Notes: a model not told the origin generated them from the letters alone. A DNA stretch of 14,988 nucleotides from an uncultured Eubacterium sp. (GCA_905233805.1 CAJOER010000013.1:1-14988), one strand, 5' to 3'. Positions 1-7,317 are shown, numbered from the stretch's first letter. Made by a program: numbers and translations.

Positions 1-482
1 TCCATACAGAGCGCGCGGACTATCGCAACCCTCTGCTTCTGACCGCCCGAAAGCTGAGCGGGATAGGCGTCGGCTCTGTCGGCAAGTCCTACTTTTTCAA
101 GCAGTTCCATAGCCTTTGCCTCCGCCTCCTCCTTGCTCTTTTTGAGGAGCTTCATCGGAGCGATGGAGAGGTTTTTGAGAACCGTCATATTCGGGAAAAG
201 ATTGAAATGCTGGAATACCATACCCATTTTCTGGCGGTGAAGGTTGATATTTACCTTTCTGTCGGTAATATCCGTGCCCTCAAAAACAATCTGGCCGCCC
301 GTGGGTATTTCAAGAAGGTTAAGGGAACGCAGGAAAGTCGATTTGCCCGAGCCTGAGGGGCCTACGACAACGACTACCTCGCCCTGATATATATCGGTTG
401 TAACGCCGTCAAGCGCGTGTACCGTGCCTTCAATATAGTGCTTTTCGAGGTTCTTGACCTCAATGATTTTCTTATCTGTCAC
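1..482 (-). CDS. Polar amino-acid ABC transporter ATP-binding protein (GlnQ-like), 3' end cut by window edge
   Basis: This is the ATPase subunit of an amino-acid importer that energises the permease encoded just upstream on the same strand. About 160 codons are visible and the C-terminal third lies beyond position 1. The visible protein has Walker A GPSGSGKST at residues 41-49, a Q-loop in MVFQHFNLFPN, and the ABC signature LSGGQKQRVAI. Walker B and the H-loop are outside the window. The start is inferred as GTG at 482, giving (M)TDKKIIEVKNLEK. It overlaps the permease stop by 11 bases and is preceded by GGAGG and GAGGAAGA sequence, which suggests translational coupling. No in-frame ATG lies near this point. 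The fold and family are clear; the exact amino-acid substrate cannot be read from the sequence. Confidence 0.93.
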   Translation of the reverse strand, partial: MTDKKIIEVKNLEKHYIEGTVHALDGVTTDIYQGEVVVVVGPSGSGKSTFLRSLNLLEIPTGGQIVFEGTDITDRKVNINLHRQKMGMVFQHFNLFPNMTVLKNLSIAPMKLLKKSKEEAEAKAMELLEKVGLADRADAYPAQLSGGQKQRVAIVRALCM

Positions 483-1206
483 TCTTCCTCAGCCTCCTTT
501 CAACCTTGCTTACAAGCGAGGTTAAAATCATAACCGTTATGAGATAGATGATTGCGACCGTAAAGAGGGGAATGAAGTAAATAAAGGTTCTTCCCGCAAC
601 TATATTGCCCGCCTTGGTTAAATCCATAACGCCTACGTAGCCGGCAACCGAGGTCTCTTTTAAAAGAGCAATAAACTCGTTTAATAGAGTCGGAAGCACC
701 GCCTTGAACATCTGGGGAATAACGATTGCTTTCATGGTCTGGAAGTAGTTAAAGCCGAGGCTTCGTCCCGCTTCGAACTGACCGTTATCAACCGACATTA
801 TACCCGCGCGGAATATTTCCGCAACGTATGCGCCCGAGTTGATACCGAACGCAAAAATGCCGACAAGTACGCCGTTATCCGTTGAAACAAAGATAACGAA
901 GTACGAAATCATAAGCTGAACTACTACGGGCGTTCCGCGTATAACGGTAAGATATACCTTACATATTGCGTTGAGCACGCCGAGTATGTAGTAGCCGATA
1001 CCGCCTCTGAGCTTCATTGTTTCCTTGTTTTTATCAAACGAGGTTCTGATAGCGGCGATAATAATACCTATAACAACGCCGAGCAGCAATGCGCCGCCGG
1101 TTATTTTTAATGTATTAAGGAAACCGTCTACAATTTTCATATAGCGGTTATCCTCAAAAAATACAAATTTAAAATCTTCAATAATTGAAAGAGTAAAAGT
1201 ATTCAT
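472..1206 (-). CDS. Polar amino-acid ABC transporter permease (HisM/GlnP family)
   Basis: This 244-residue integral membrane subunit forms the pore of the first amino-acid importer. It has the usual layout of the family: an N-terminal helix around residues 25-55 (FLNTLKITGGALLLGV), the conserved VIRGTPVVVQL segment, further hydrophobic helices, and an EAA-type ATPase-docking loop (EAGRSLGFNYFQTMKAIVIPQ). Its length is normal for the family (about 210-250). The ATG at 1206 is preceded by AAGGAA. The gene lies downstream of a lipoprotein binding-protein gene, separated by a hairpin, and its 3' end overlaps the ATPase start. Substrate is unknown beyond polar amino acids. Confidence 0.95.
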   Translation of the reverse strand: MNTFTLSIIEDFKFVFFEDNRYMKIVDGFLNTLKITGGALLLGVVIGIIIAAIRTSFDKNKETMKLRGGIGYYILGVLNAICKVYLTVIRGTPVVVQLMISYFVIFVSTDNGVLVGIFAFGINSGAYVAEIFRAGIMSVDNGQFEAGRSLGFNYFQTMKAIVIPQMFKAVLPTLLNEFIALLKETSVAGYVGVMDLTKAGNIVAGRTFIYFIPLFTVAIIYLITVMILTSLVSKVERRLRKSDR

Positions 1207-1228
1207 ATTATTCCTTTACAGTATAAAA

Positions 1229-1252
1229 TAGGGCGGAGCATTTTCCGCCCTA
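1229..1252 (-). terminator. Hairpin with T-run between binding-protein and permease genes (partial terminator)
   Basis: On the minus strand a perfect 9-bp stem (TAGGGCGGA paired with TCCGCCCTA, loop AAATGC) is followed by TTTTAT. It lies between the stop of the binding-protein gene (1270) and the ATG of the permease (1206). Inside an operon this placement fits an attenuating terminator or an mRNA 3'-end stabiliser, giving more binding protein than permease and ATPase. Confidence 0.75.
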
Positions 1253-1269
1253 ATTATATTTTTTATTAA

Positions 1270-2064
1270 TTACTCAGCAGGGATGTACTTGTCAACGATT
1301 GTCTTAACAGTTCCGTCTGCGATGAGTTCTTTAAGTGCGCCGTTAACCTTCTCCTGAAGCTCGGTGTCGTCCTTATTGAAGCAGATAGCATAGTCTTCTT
1401 CAACATATGCGGTTTCAAGAATCTTGAGACCTTCGTTAGCCTTAACATAGCTCTTTGCAGGCTCGTTGTCGATGATTACGCAGTCAACCTTGCCTGAAAG
1501 AAGAGCCTGAACAGCTACAGCACCGTTATCAAACTTGGTGATGTTCTCTTCGCCGTAGTCGCCTGTTGCATAGATGTCGCCTGTGGTTGAAGTCTGAACG
1601 CCGATTTTCTTGCCGTTTACGTCGTCAAGAGTTTTAATATCGGAATCTTCTTTAACGATAACAACCTGTACGCCCTTTGCATAAGAGTCTGAGAAGTTTA
1701 CGCTCTTAAGACGCTCGTCGGTAACTGTCATGCCTGCCATACCCATATCGTACTTGCCAGCCTGAACGCCGGGGATGATTGAGTCAAAAGCAACGTCTTC
1801 GATTTTAAGCTCCATACCGAGCTTGTCAGCGATTGCCTGAGCGATTTCTGCGTCAATACCTACGATAGATTCGCCTTCATGGAATTCATAGGGAGGGAAT
1901 TCTGCGTTTGTAGCCATAACGAGTGTTTCTTTTGCGGCTTCTGTTTCGCCTGCGGTTGTAGTTTCACCGTTGTTTGATGCACCTTTTGCGCAGGCTGCTA
2001 ATACTGCTGCTAATACCGCAACTACAGCGAGTATTGCTAAGATTTTTTTTGTGTTCTTTTTCAT
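1270..2064 (-). CDS. Amino-acid ABC transporter substrate-binding lipoprotein (SBP_bac_3 family)
   Basis: This 264-residue extracytoplasmic solute receptor captures a polar amino acid and delivers it to the adjacent permease. Translation starts at ATG 2064, preceded by AAAAGGAG. Upstream in-frame codons run back through the promoter and are not coding. The N-terminus MKKNTKKILAILAVV is a lipoprotein signal peptide ending in the lipobox LAAC, so the mature protein should be lipidated on Cys and held on the outer face of the membrane. The body shows family hallmarks: an FPPYEF ligand-pocket segment, TDERLKSVNFSDSY with the Arg expected to bind the alpha-carboxylate, and CVIIDN with the Asp expected to bind the alpha-amino group. 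It is first in an operon with permease and ATPase genes. Substrate is not determinable here. Confidence 0.95.
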   Translation of the reverse strand: MKKNTKKILAILAVVAVLAAVLAACAKGASNNGETTTAGETEAAKETLVMATNAEFPPYEFHEGESIVGIDAEIAQAIADKLGMELKIEDVAFDSIIPGVQAGKYDMGMAGMTVTDERLKSVNFSDSYAKGVQVVIVKEDSDIKTLDDVNGKKIGVQTSTTGDIYATGDYGEENITKFDNGAVAVQALLSGKVDCVIIDNEPAKSYVKANEGLKILETAYVEEDYAICFNKDDTELQEKVNGALKELIADGTVKTIVDKYIPAE

Positions 2065-2092
2065 GGTTTGTTCTCCTTTTGAAAAATTAATT

Positions 2093-2115
2093 TTTATACA
2101 GAAATTTTGTATAAA
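2093..2115. promoter_or_regulatory. Perfect 8-bp inverted repeat TTTATACA-N7-TGTATAAA, candidate operator
   Basis: TTTATACA at 2093-2100 and TGTATAAA at 2108-2115 are perfect inverted copies separated by 7 bases. They cover the expected start site (about 2112) and early leader of the minus-strand binding-protein gene, a position suited to a repressor. The same box recurs at 2179-2186 and 2228-2235. The regulator is unknown. An AU-rich RNA hairpin in the leader is an alternative reading. Confidence 0.5.
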
Positions 2116-2118
2116 CAT

Positions 2119-2147
2119 ACTATAACACCGCCGTATAACCTTGTCAA
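2119..2147 (-). promoter_or_regulatory. SigA-type promoter for the minus-strand amino-acid importer
   Basis: On the minus strand, TTGACA (2147-2142) and TATAGT (2124-2119) are separated by exactly 17 bases. This is a near-consensus vegetative promoter. The predicted start is near 2112, giving a leader of about 48 bases to the ATG at 2064. Confidence 0.85.
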
Positions 2148-2178
2148 TAGGTAATTTTGAATATTCGTAAAATAAATA

Positions 2179-2235
2179 TTTATACAAAAATAAGGCATAA
2201 ACTGTATATTACTATGAGGAAACTTTTTGTATAAA
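2179..2235. repeat. Second inverted pair of the TTTATACAAAAA box
   Basis: TTTATACAAAAA occurs forward at 2179-2190 and again on the opposite strand at 2235-2224 (12 of 12 bases identical). With the pair at 2093-2115, four copies of the 8-base core lie within 143 bases of the divergent control region. A regulator binding site is the simplest reading. AT-rich composition makes chance copies less surprising, so confidence is moderate. Confidence 0.45.
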
Positions 2236-2269
2236 ATGAACAAATACCCCCGATTTTATCAAATTAACA

Positions 2270-2299
2270 CTTTACTTTGGTAAAGAAATAAAGTATAAT
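2270..2299 (+). promoter_or_regulatory. SigA-type promoter for the plus-strand amino-acid importer, with inverted repeat over -35
   Basis: TTTACT at 2271-2276 and a perfect TATAAT at 2294-2299 are separated by 17 bases. A 6-bp inverted repeat, CTTTAC-TTTG-GTAAAG (2270-2285), lies over the -35 element and could be an operator. The predicted start is near 2306, leaving a leader of about 48 bases before the ATG at 2354. Confidence 0.75.
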
Positions 2300-2353
2300 G
2301 AATTCGCAATATATAATGTTTTTAATCATTATAATTAGAAAGGAGATTAAAAA

Positions 2354-3232
2354 ATGAGCGACAACAATACTGAAAAGAAATCAGGAGGCAAGAAGGCGGG
2401 CTTTATTATAATAGGTATAATTGCTCTTCTTGCAATCATTGTAACGGCATACTTTGCGGCAGTACCTGATAATCCGATTAAAGAGGCGATTAAACCCGCG
2501 CCGGCAGCTGAATCCGACCTTGCGTATATTCAGGATAAGGGCAACCTCGTTATTGGCATCACTATTTTTGAGCCGATGGATTATTATGAGAACGGCGAAC
2601 TTACCGGTTTTGAAGTTGAATTCGGTAAGGCTGTATGTGAAAAGCTCGGCGTTGAGCCGAAGTTCCAGGAAATTTCATGGGACGCTAAGGAAACAGAACT
2701 TGCAGCAAAGAACATTGACTGTATCTGGAACGGACTTACAATTACTCCCGAAAGACAGGAAGCAATGTCTATTTCAAATCCGTATATGAACAACAAGCAG
2801 GTTATTATCTGTAAGAAGGATAATGCTGAAGCTTTCGCAACTGCGGGCGCTCTTGAAGGTAAGACCGTTGTAGCTGAGAAAGAATCATACGGCGAAGAGA
2901 TTGCTCAGTCCGAGGATTATGCAGACTTCTTCGGCAAGGCAAAATATGTAGCGGTTCAGGATATGAAGACCGCGCTTATGGAAGTTAAGGCAGGAACTGC
3001 CGACGCAGCAGTTATCGACTACGTAACCGGTATCGGTTCACTCGGCGAAGGCTCTGACTATGAGGACCTCGCTATAGTTGAAAAATCCTTTGCAGACGAG
3101 CAGTACGGTATTGCTTTCCGTAAGGACAGCGACGTTACCGCAGAGGTTAACAAGGCTATCGATGAGCTTAAAGCTGACGGAACTCTTAAGAAAATCGCTG
3201 AAAAATACAATCTCGGCGAGCAGCTTGCATAA
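2354..3232 (+). CDS. Amino-acid ABC transporter substrate-binding protein, membrane-anchored (SBP_bac_3 family)
   Basis: This 292-residue solute receptor belongs to the second amino-acid importer. The ATG at 2354 follows AAGGAG. The N-terminus is a short charged, cytosolic-like stretch (about 14 residues) followed by one hydrophobic helix (GFIIIGIIALLAIIVTAYF) and then a linker. There is no lipobox cysteine, so the protein is probably held by an uncleaved N-terminal helix, unlike the lipoprotein encoded divergently. The binding domain begins near LAYIQDKGNLVIGITI and contains TPERQEAMSISNPY (candidate carboxylate-binding Arg) and AVIDYVTG (candidate amino-binding Asp). A hairpin and then the permease gene follow. 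Cleavage by signal peptidase I after the helix cannot be excluded. Substrate is unknown. Confidence 0.93.
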   Translation: MSDNNTEKKSGGKKAGFIIIGIIALLAIIVTAYFAAVPDNPIKEAIKPAPAAESDLAYIQDKGNLVIGITIFEPMDYYENGELTGFEVEFGKAVCEKLGVEPKFQEISWDAKETELAAKNIDCIWNGLTITPERQEAMSISNPYMNNKQVIICKKDNAEAFATAGALEGKTVVAEKESYGEEIAQSEDYADFFGKAKYVAVQDMKTALMEVKAGTADAAVIDYVTGIGSLGEGSDYEDLAIVEKSFADEQYGIAFRKDSDVTAEVNKAIDELKADGTLKKIAEKYNLGEQLA

Positions 3233-3251
3233 GCTTGTAAAATATTAATAC

Positions 3252-3277
3252 AGCAGGCAGGAGAAATTCTGCCTGCT
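3252..3277 (+). terminator. Hairpin between binding-protein and permease genes, weak terminator-like
   Basis: AGCAGGCAG (3252-3260) pairs with CTGCCTGCT (3269-3277). Two further pairs inside close a GAAA tetraloop, giving an 11-bp stem. The following sequence is CTGTTTTGC, a weak T-run. The hairpin sits at the same point as the one in the divergent operon, after the binding-protein gene, and probably causes partial termination or protects the upstream mRNA. Confidence 0.6.
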
Positions 3278-3297
3278 CTGTTTTGCAGGAGAATATT

Positions 3298-3942
3298 ATG
3301 GGTTTTTCATCTATAACGGCTGAACTGTTAAGAGGCTTTTGGGAAAACGTCAGGCTTTTCGGACTGACGCTTGTTTTTGCTTTACCCTTAGGACTTTTAA
3401 TCAGCTTTTGCTCAATGTCAAAATTCAAACCCCTTAAATGGCTTTCAAAGACTTTTGTATGGATTATAAGAGGAACGCCTCTTATGCTTCAGCTTTTTAT
3501 CGTCTTTTACGTTCCGGGAATTGTATTTAATACTCCGATGAAAACAAGGTTTATGGCGGCGCTTGTTGCGTTTGTAATAAACTATGCGGCGTATTTTTCC
3601 GAAATATACAGGGGCGGTATAGAAAGTGTGCCCATAGGTCAGCATGAGGCGGGAATGGTTCTCGGTATGACGAAGAGCCAGATTTTCTTTAAGGTTACCC
3701 TTATGCAGGTAGTTAAAAAGATTGTTCCGCCTATGAGTAACGAGATTATTACGCTCGTTAAGGATACCTCGCTTGCGCGTGTAATCGCAGTAAGCGAAAT
3801 AATTATGATGGCTGACCGTTTTACCGCAAGGGGACTTATCTGGCCGCTGTTTTATACGGGAGTATTCTTCCTCGTATTCAACGGCGTATTAACGCTTCTT
3901 TTCGGCAGAATTGAAAAGAGCCTTGATTATTATAAGGTTTAA
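3298..3942 (+). CDS. Polar amino-acid ABC transporter permease (HisM/GlnP family)
   Basis: This 214-residue membrane subunit belongs to the second importer. It has hydrophobic helices, the family segment IIRGTPLMLQLFIVFY, and an EAA-type docking loop (HEAGMVLGMTKSQIFFKVTL) followed by NEIITLVKDTSL. The start chosen is ATG 3298, because AGGAG at 3287-3291 lies six bases before it. An in-frame TTG at 3283 would place the ribosome binding site inside the gene. The gene is followed after 11 bases by the ATPase gene. It is shorter than its divergent counterpart (244) but within the family range. Confidence 0.94.
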   Translation: MGFSSITAELLRGFWENVRLFGLTLVFALPLGLLISFCSMSKFKPLKWLSKTFVWIIRGTPLMLQLFIVFYVPGIVFNTPMKTRFMAALVAFVINYAAYFSEIYRGGIESVPIGQHEAGMVLGMTKSQIFFKVTLMQVVKKIVPPMSNEIITLVKDTSLARVIAVSEIIMMADRFTARGLIWPLFYTGVFFLVFNGVLTLLFGRIEKSLDYYKV

Positions 3943-3953
3943 GGAGGCGCTTT

Positions 3954-4712
3954 ATGGCAGTACTTGAAGTTAAAAATATACATAAGCGCTTCGGCGACGC
4001 GGAAGTCCTTAAAGGAATTGATTTTGAACTTGAAAAGGGCGAGGTGCTTTCGATTATAGGTTCCTCCGGTTCGGGTAAAACTACTCTTCTTCGCTGTATC
4101 AACTTCCTTGAATTTGCGGAAAAGGGAACGATTACCGTAAACGGCGAAACTATATATAACGGCGAAACCGACAAAAATATTAAAGAAAAAGAGTTGAGGA
4201 GCAAGCGCCTTCATTTCGGCCTTGTTTTCCAGTCGTTCAATCTTTTCCCTCAGTATTCGGTTATGCAGAATCTTACTCTTGCACCCTCGCTTGACAAAAT
4301 GGGAACCAAGGAAGAACTCGATAAAAAAGCGAGAGCGCTTCTTGAAAGAATAAATCTTACCGACAAGGCAGATTATTATCCCTGTCAGCTTTCGGGCGGC
4401 CAGCAGCAGCGAGTCGCTATTGCAAGGGCGCTTATGATGGAACCCGATATTTTATGTTTTGACGAGCCGACTTCAGCCCTTGACCCCGAACTTACGGGCG
4501 AGGTATTAAAGGTTATTAAAAACCTTAAAGATACGGGCAGTACGATGATAGTCGTAACCCACGAAATGGAATTCGCGAAGAACGTTTCGGACAAAATACT
4601 GTTTATGGCTGACGGCGTAGTTGAAGAGGCGGGAACGCCCGCTGAGGTCTTTGAAAATCCGCAGAGCGAAAAAACTAAAAGTTTTTTGGCAAATTCTCTT
4701 GAAAAATTTTAA
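3954..4712 (+). CDS. Polar amino-acid ABC transporter ATP-binding protein (GlnQ-like)
   Basis: This complete 252-residue ATPase drives the second amino-acid importer at the cytoplasmic face. It has every nucleotide-binding motif in order: Walker A GSSGSGKTT at residues 36-44, Q-loop VFQSFNLFPQ, signature LSGGQQQRVAI from residue 146, Walker B ILCFDEP with Asp170 and Glu171, a D-loop SALD, and H-loop VVTHEM with His203. The ATG at 3954 is preceded by AAGGAGG. It is the last gene of the binding protein-permease-ATPase unit and is followed by a terminator. Family and role are certain; the transported amino acid is not. Confidence 0.97.
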   Translation: MAVLEVKNIHKRFGDAEVLKGIDFELEKGEVLSIIGSSGSGKTTLLRCINFLEFAEKGTITVNGETIYNGETDKNIKEKELRSKRLHFGLVFQSFNLFPQYSVMQNLTLAPSLDKMGTKEELDKKARALLERINLTDKADYYPCQLSGGQQQRVAIARALMMEPDILCFDEPTSALDPELTGEVLKVIKNLKDTGSTMIVVTHEMEFAKNVSDKILFMADGVVEEAGTPAEVFENPQSEKTKSFLANSLEKF

Positions 4713-4723
4713 TAATTCATTAT

Positions 4724-4752
4724 AATAAGGTTGCTTTTTCGGCGGCCTTATT
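4724..4752 (+). terminator. Rho-independent terminator after the second amino-acid importer
   Basis: AATAAGGTTGC (4724-4734) pairs with GCGGCCTTATT (4742-4752), an 11-bp stem with two G-U pairs and loop TTTTTCG, followed by TTATTATATA. It lies just after the ATPase stop at 4712. A weak promoter-like pair overlaps it (TTGCTT 4731-4736, 17 bases, TATTAT 4754-4759) and could serve the GH36 gene. Confidence 0.75.
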
Positions 4753-4788
4753 TTATTATATAAATAGCAAATACTTAGGGGTGTGCTT

Positions 4789-6432
4789 ATGGATTACAAA
4801 TACTATTTTAAATATACCGTTGACGGTAAAACACCGATTATTACGAATACGCCAAACGACGACTTTTCCTTTTATATGGAAGAGAGAATTAATTCTCTTA
4901 AACTTATACTGGAACCCAAAAAGCCCGTAATAATAATTGAGTTTTACGTTCAGCTTGATTATAAGTTCAACGACGACTCGAAGTTTTTTGCAAACGGCTT
5001 TCAGTCGTGGACGGATACCAAGGAGTTTACCCGTGACGAAACCGTGCCCGACCTTAACAGAATAGGCAAAAGCCCCTACGGCAAGATGTTCGGTATGAAA
5101 TACGTGGGCGACTATACCTTTATTCATACCGATTATAAGAAAGGGCAGTTCCATTCCCATGGCTTTGCTTACGTCAGAAACGGTAACGCGATAGACCTAT
5201 TCGGCTCGCTTAACGACTCGACGGGCTATACTCTTATCTATGCGGATATGCATAAAAACAAGATGCGTTTTTCAAAGGATTTGGACGGCATCACAATAAA
5301 AGAACCGTATGAAATCCTGAATATATTTATTACGGGCGGAGAGTATGACGAGGTATTCGATGAATACTTTAAAGAAATGAATATCAAACCGCGTACCGAT
5401 AATAAAATCAAGGGCTATACCTCGTGGTATAACTATTACCAGAATATAAGCGAAGAAATTATCCTGCGCGACCTTAAATCCCTTTCAACCCAGAAGGAAT
5501 ACGTTAATATGTACCAGGTTGACGACGGGTATGAAACCATGGTGGGCGACTGGCTTTACGTTGACGAGAAAAAATTCCCTCACGGTATGAAGCCAATTGC
5601 CGACGCCATTCACGAGCAGGGCTTTAAAGCAGGACTCTGGCTTGCACCCTTCGGGGCGCAGAAAGGCTCGCGCCTTACAAAGGAACACCCCGACTGGCTT
5701 ATTAAGGACGAAAAGGGGAAGGCAGTTCCCGTCGGGCATAACTGGGGCGGATTTTACGCGCTTGACATTTATAACGACGGCGCAAGGCAGTACATTAAAG
5801 ACGTATTTCACGAAGTTCTCGACGTCTGGGGCTTCGATATGGTTAAACTTGATTTCCTTTACGCCGCGTCGGTTCTTCCCATTCACGGCAAGACGAGGGG
5901 CGAGATTGCCTACGATTCGATTGACCTTATCCGCGAATGCGTAGGGGAGAAGGAAATCCTCGCCTGCGGCGTTCAGCAGATGCCCTGTTTCGGCAAGGTT
6001 GAATATATGAGAATAGGGCCGGATATGGCGCTTTGGTGGGAGCATAAGCTTCTCAGGAAGAATATGCACCGTGAGGACGTTTCAACTCCCAACGCGGTAC
6101 ATAACAGCATTTACCGCCGCTGCCTTAACGGAAGGGCGTTTCTCTGCGACCCCGACGTTTTCCTTCTCAGAAAGGACAATATTGAGTTTACATTCGAGCA
6201 GCAGAAGGCGCTTGCAAAATTTATCAAGCTATTCGGCGGCGTGCTTTTTATGAGCGACGATATTTCCCAGTATAACGACGAGCAGCTTGAAGTGTTTAAG
6301 GATGTGCTCAGCGACGATGACTGTAAGGTAACAAACGTCGTTGAAAACAATAACAGGGTATATATAGACTACGTCCAGAACGGCGAGCCTCACGTTCTTG
6401 CATTTGATATTAAAACAGGTACTATTTATTAA
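4789..6432 (+). CDS. Alpha-galactosidase, glycoside hydrolase family 36
   Basis: This 547-residue enzyme is predicted to release terminal alpha-1,6-linked galactose from melibiose, raffinose-type sugars or galactomannan fragments by a retaining mechanism. It has an N-terminal beta-sandwich (about 1-200, with NGFQSWTDTKEF), a TIM barrel from about residue 207 (GYTSWYNYYQ, YQVDDGYE, AGLWLAPF), and a short C-terminal beta domain. The candidate nucleophile is Asp355 in VKLDF and the candidate acid/base is Asp412 in RIGPDMALWW. Their spacing and the overall length resemble the compact Thermotoga-type GH36 enzymes. There is no signal peptide, so it should act in the cytoplasm on imported sugars. 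The start is ATG 4789, preceded by AGGGGTG; an in-frame GTG at 4783 overlaps that site. No sugar transporter is adjacent. An aminotransferase gene follows after 9 bases. Confidence 0.92.
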   Translation: MDYKYYFKYTVDGKTPIITNTPNDDFSFYMEERINSLKLILEPKKPVIIIEFYVQLDYKFNDDSKFFANGFQSWTDTKEFTRDETVPDLNRIGKSPYGKMFGMKYVGDYTFIHTDYKKGQFHSHGFAYVRNGNAIDLFGSLNDSTGYTLIYADMHKNKMRFSKDLDGITIKEPYEILNIFITGGEYDEVFDEYFKEMNIKPRTDNKIKGYTSWYNYYQNISEEIILRDLKSLSTQKEYVNMYQVDDGYETMVGDWLYVDEKKFPHGMKPIADAIHEQGFKAGLWLAPFGAQKGSRLTKEHPDWLIKDEKGKAVPVGHNWGGFYALDIYNDGARQYIKDVFHEVLDVWGFDMVKLDFLYAASVLPIHGKTRGEIAYDSIDLIRECVGEKEILACGVQQMPCFGKVEYMRIGPDMALWWEHKLLRKNMHREDVSTPNAVHNSIYRRCLNGRAFLCDPDVFLLRKDNIEFTFEQQKALAKFIKLFGGVLFMSDDISQYNDEQLEVFKDVLSDDDCKVTNVVENNNRVYIDYVQNGEPHVLAFDIKTGTIY

Positions 6433-6441
6433 GGTGACAAA

Positions 6442-7281
6442 ATGAAAAACTTAGCTTACTATAACGGCGAAATCTCTGAAATTGAAGAGATGAAAATCCC
6501 CCTTACGGACAGGGCGTGCTATTTCGGCGACGGAATATATGACGCAACTTATGCTCACAATCATAAGATTTTTGACCTTGACGCGCATTTAAACCGCTTT
6601 TATAACAGCGCAGGGCTGCTTGATATTAATATTCCCGTTGAAAGAGCTGAACTTGAAATACTGCTTAAAGAACTCGTTTTGAAGGTGGACTCCCCGGAGC
6701 AGTTTATATATATCCAGTGCTCAAGGGGCAGCGGTATAAGAGAGCATGCCTACGGGGAAGGAATTAAGGGCAACCTTTGCATTATGCTCACCGACGAAAA
6801 GGTAAGCGATACCTATAAGCCTATCGACGTAATTACCTTTGAGGATAAGCGATTTTACTACTGTAATATAAAAACGCTCAATCTTATCCCGAGCTGTCTT
6901 GCCGCCACGGCGGCGAAACGCAAAAACTGCAGCGAGGCAATATTTGTAAGAGACAGAATAGTAACCGAGTGTGCTCACTCCAACGTTTCAATATTCAAAG
7001 ACGGCAAGGTAATATCCCACCCGCTTGACGATAAGGTGCTCCCCGGTACGGCGAGAATAAGGCTTCTTGCCTTTGCAAAAAAACTCGGCTACACGGTTGA
7101 AGAAAGGGAGTACACCGTAGAAGAACTTATGAACGCGGACGAGGTAATAGTTCATTCAACGGGTTCGTTTTGTATCCCCGTAAAAACGGTTGACGGCGTT
7201 GAGGTCGGCGGCAGGGCGCCCGAAATGCTTAAAGAAATTCAGGACGCGTTAGTTGCGGATTTTGAAGAGCAGTGCAGATAA
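6442..7281 (+). CDS. dat: Class-IV PLP aminotransferase, probable D-amino-acid transaminase
   Basis: This 279-residue PLP enzyme of fold type IV probably interconverts D-alanine, D-glutamate and their keto acids, supplying D-amino acids for peptidoglycan. Evidence includes the N-terminal LTDRACYFGDGIYDATYAHN typical of D-amino-acid transaminases, the IKTLNLIPSCLA segment with candidate PLP-binding Lys144 (the equivalent of Lys145 in Bacillus enzymes), ECAHSNVSIF for the cofactor phosphate region, and VLPGTARIRLL. Length matches the family. The ATG at 6442 is preceded by AAGGTG, which overlaps the GH36 stop, so the two genes are very likely cotranscribed and translationally linked. A branched-chain aminotransferase or aminodeoxychorismate lyase is less likely from these motifs, but exact specificity needs an assay. 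Confidence 0.85.
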   Translation: MKNLAYYNGEISEIEEMKIPLTDRACYFGDGIYDATYAHNHKIFDLDAHLNRFYNSAGLLDINIPVERAELEILLKELVLKVDSPEQFIYIQCSRGSGIREHAYGEGIKGNLCIMLTDEKVSDTYKPIDVITFEDKRFYYCNIKTLNLIPSCLAATAAKRKNCSEAIFVRDRIVTECAHSNVSIFKDGKVISHPLDDKVLPGTARIRLLAFAKKLGYTVEEREYTVEELMNADEVIVHSTGSFCIPVKTVDGVEVGGRAPEMLKEIQDALVADFEEQCR

Positions 7282-7290
7282 GTAATAATA

Positions 7291-7317
7291 AAAAGGCAGT
7301 TCAATGAACTGCCTTTT
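7291..7317. terminator. Bidirectional terminator between the aminotransferase and GH43 genes
   Basis: AAAAGGCAGTTCA (7291-7303) and TGAACTGCCTTTT (7305-7317) form a 13-bp near-perfect palindrome (the innermost pairs open to make the loop). T-rich tracts follow on both strands. It lies between the stops of convergent genes at 7281 (plus) and 7320 (minus). Confidence 0.85.

Noticed and set aside
2093..2115. CodY-type box in the leader of the minus-strand binding-protein gene
   Set aside because: The best alignment to AATTTTCWGAAAATT has five mismatches in an AT-rich region. The perfect TTTATACA inverted repeat explains the pattern better, though CodY is not excluded.
3283..3300. Upstream TTG start for the second permease
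   Set aside because: It would include the AGGAG ribosome site within the coding region. The ATG at 3298 is correctly spaced from that site.
5485..6069. Long minus-strand open frame of 194 codons within the GH36 gene
   Set aside because: It is antisense to a well-conserved catalytic domain and its translation has no recognisable features.
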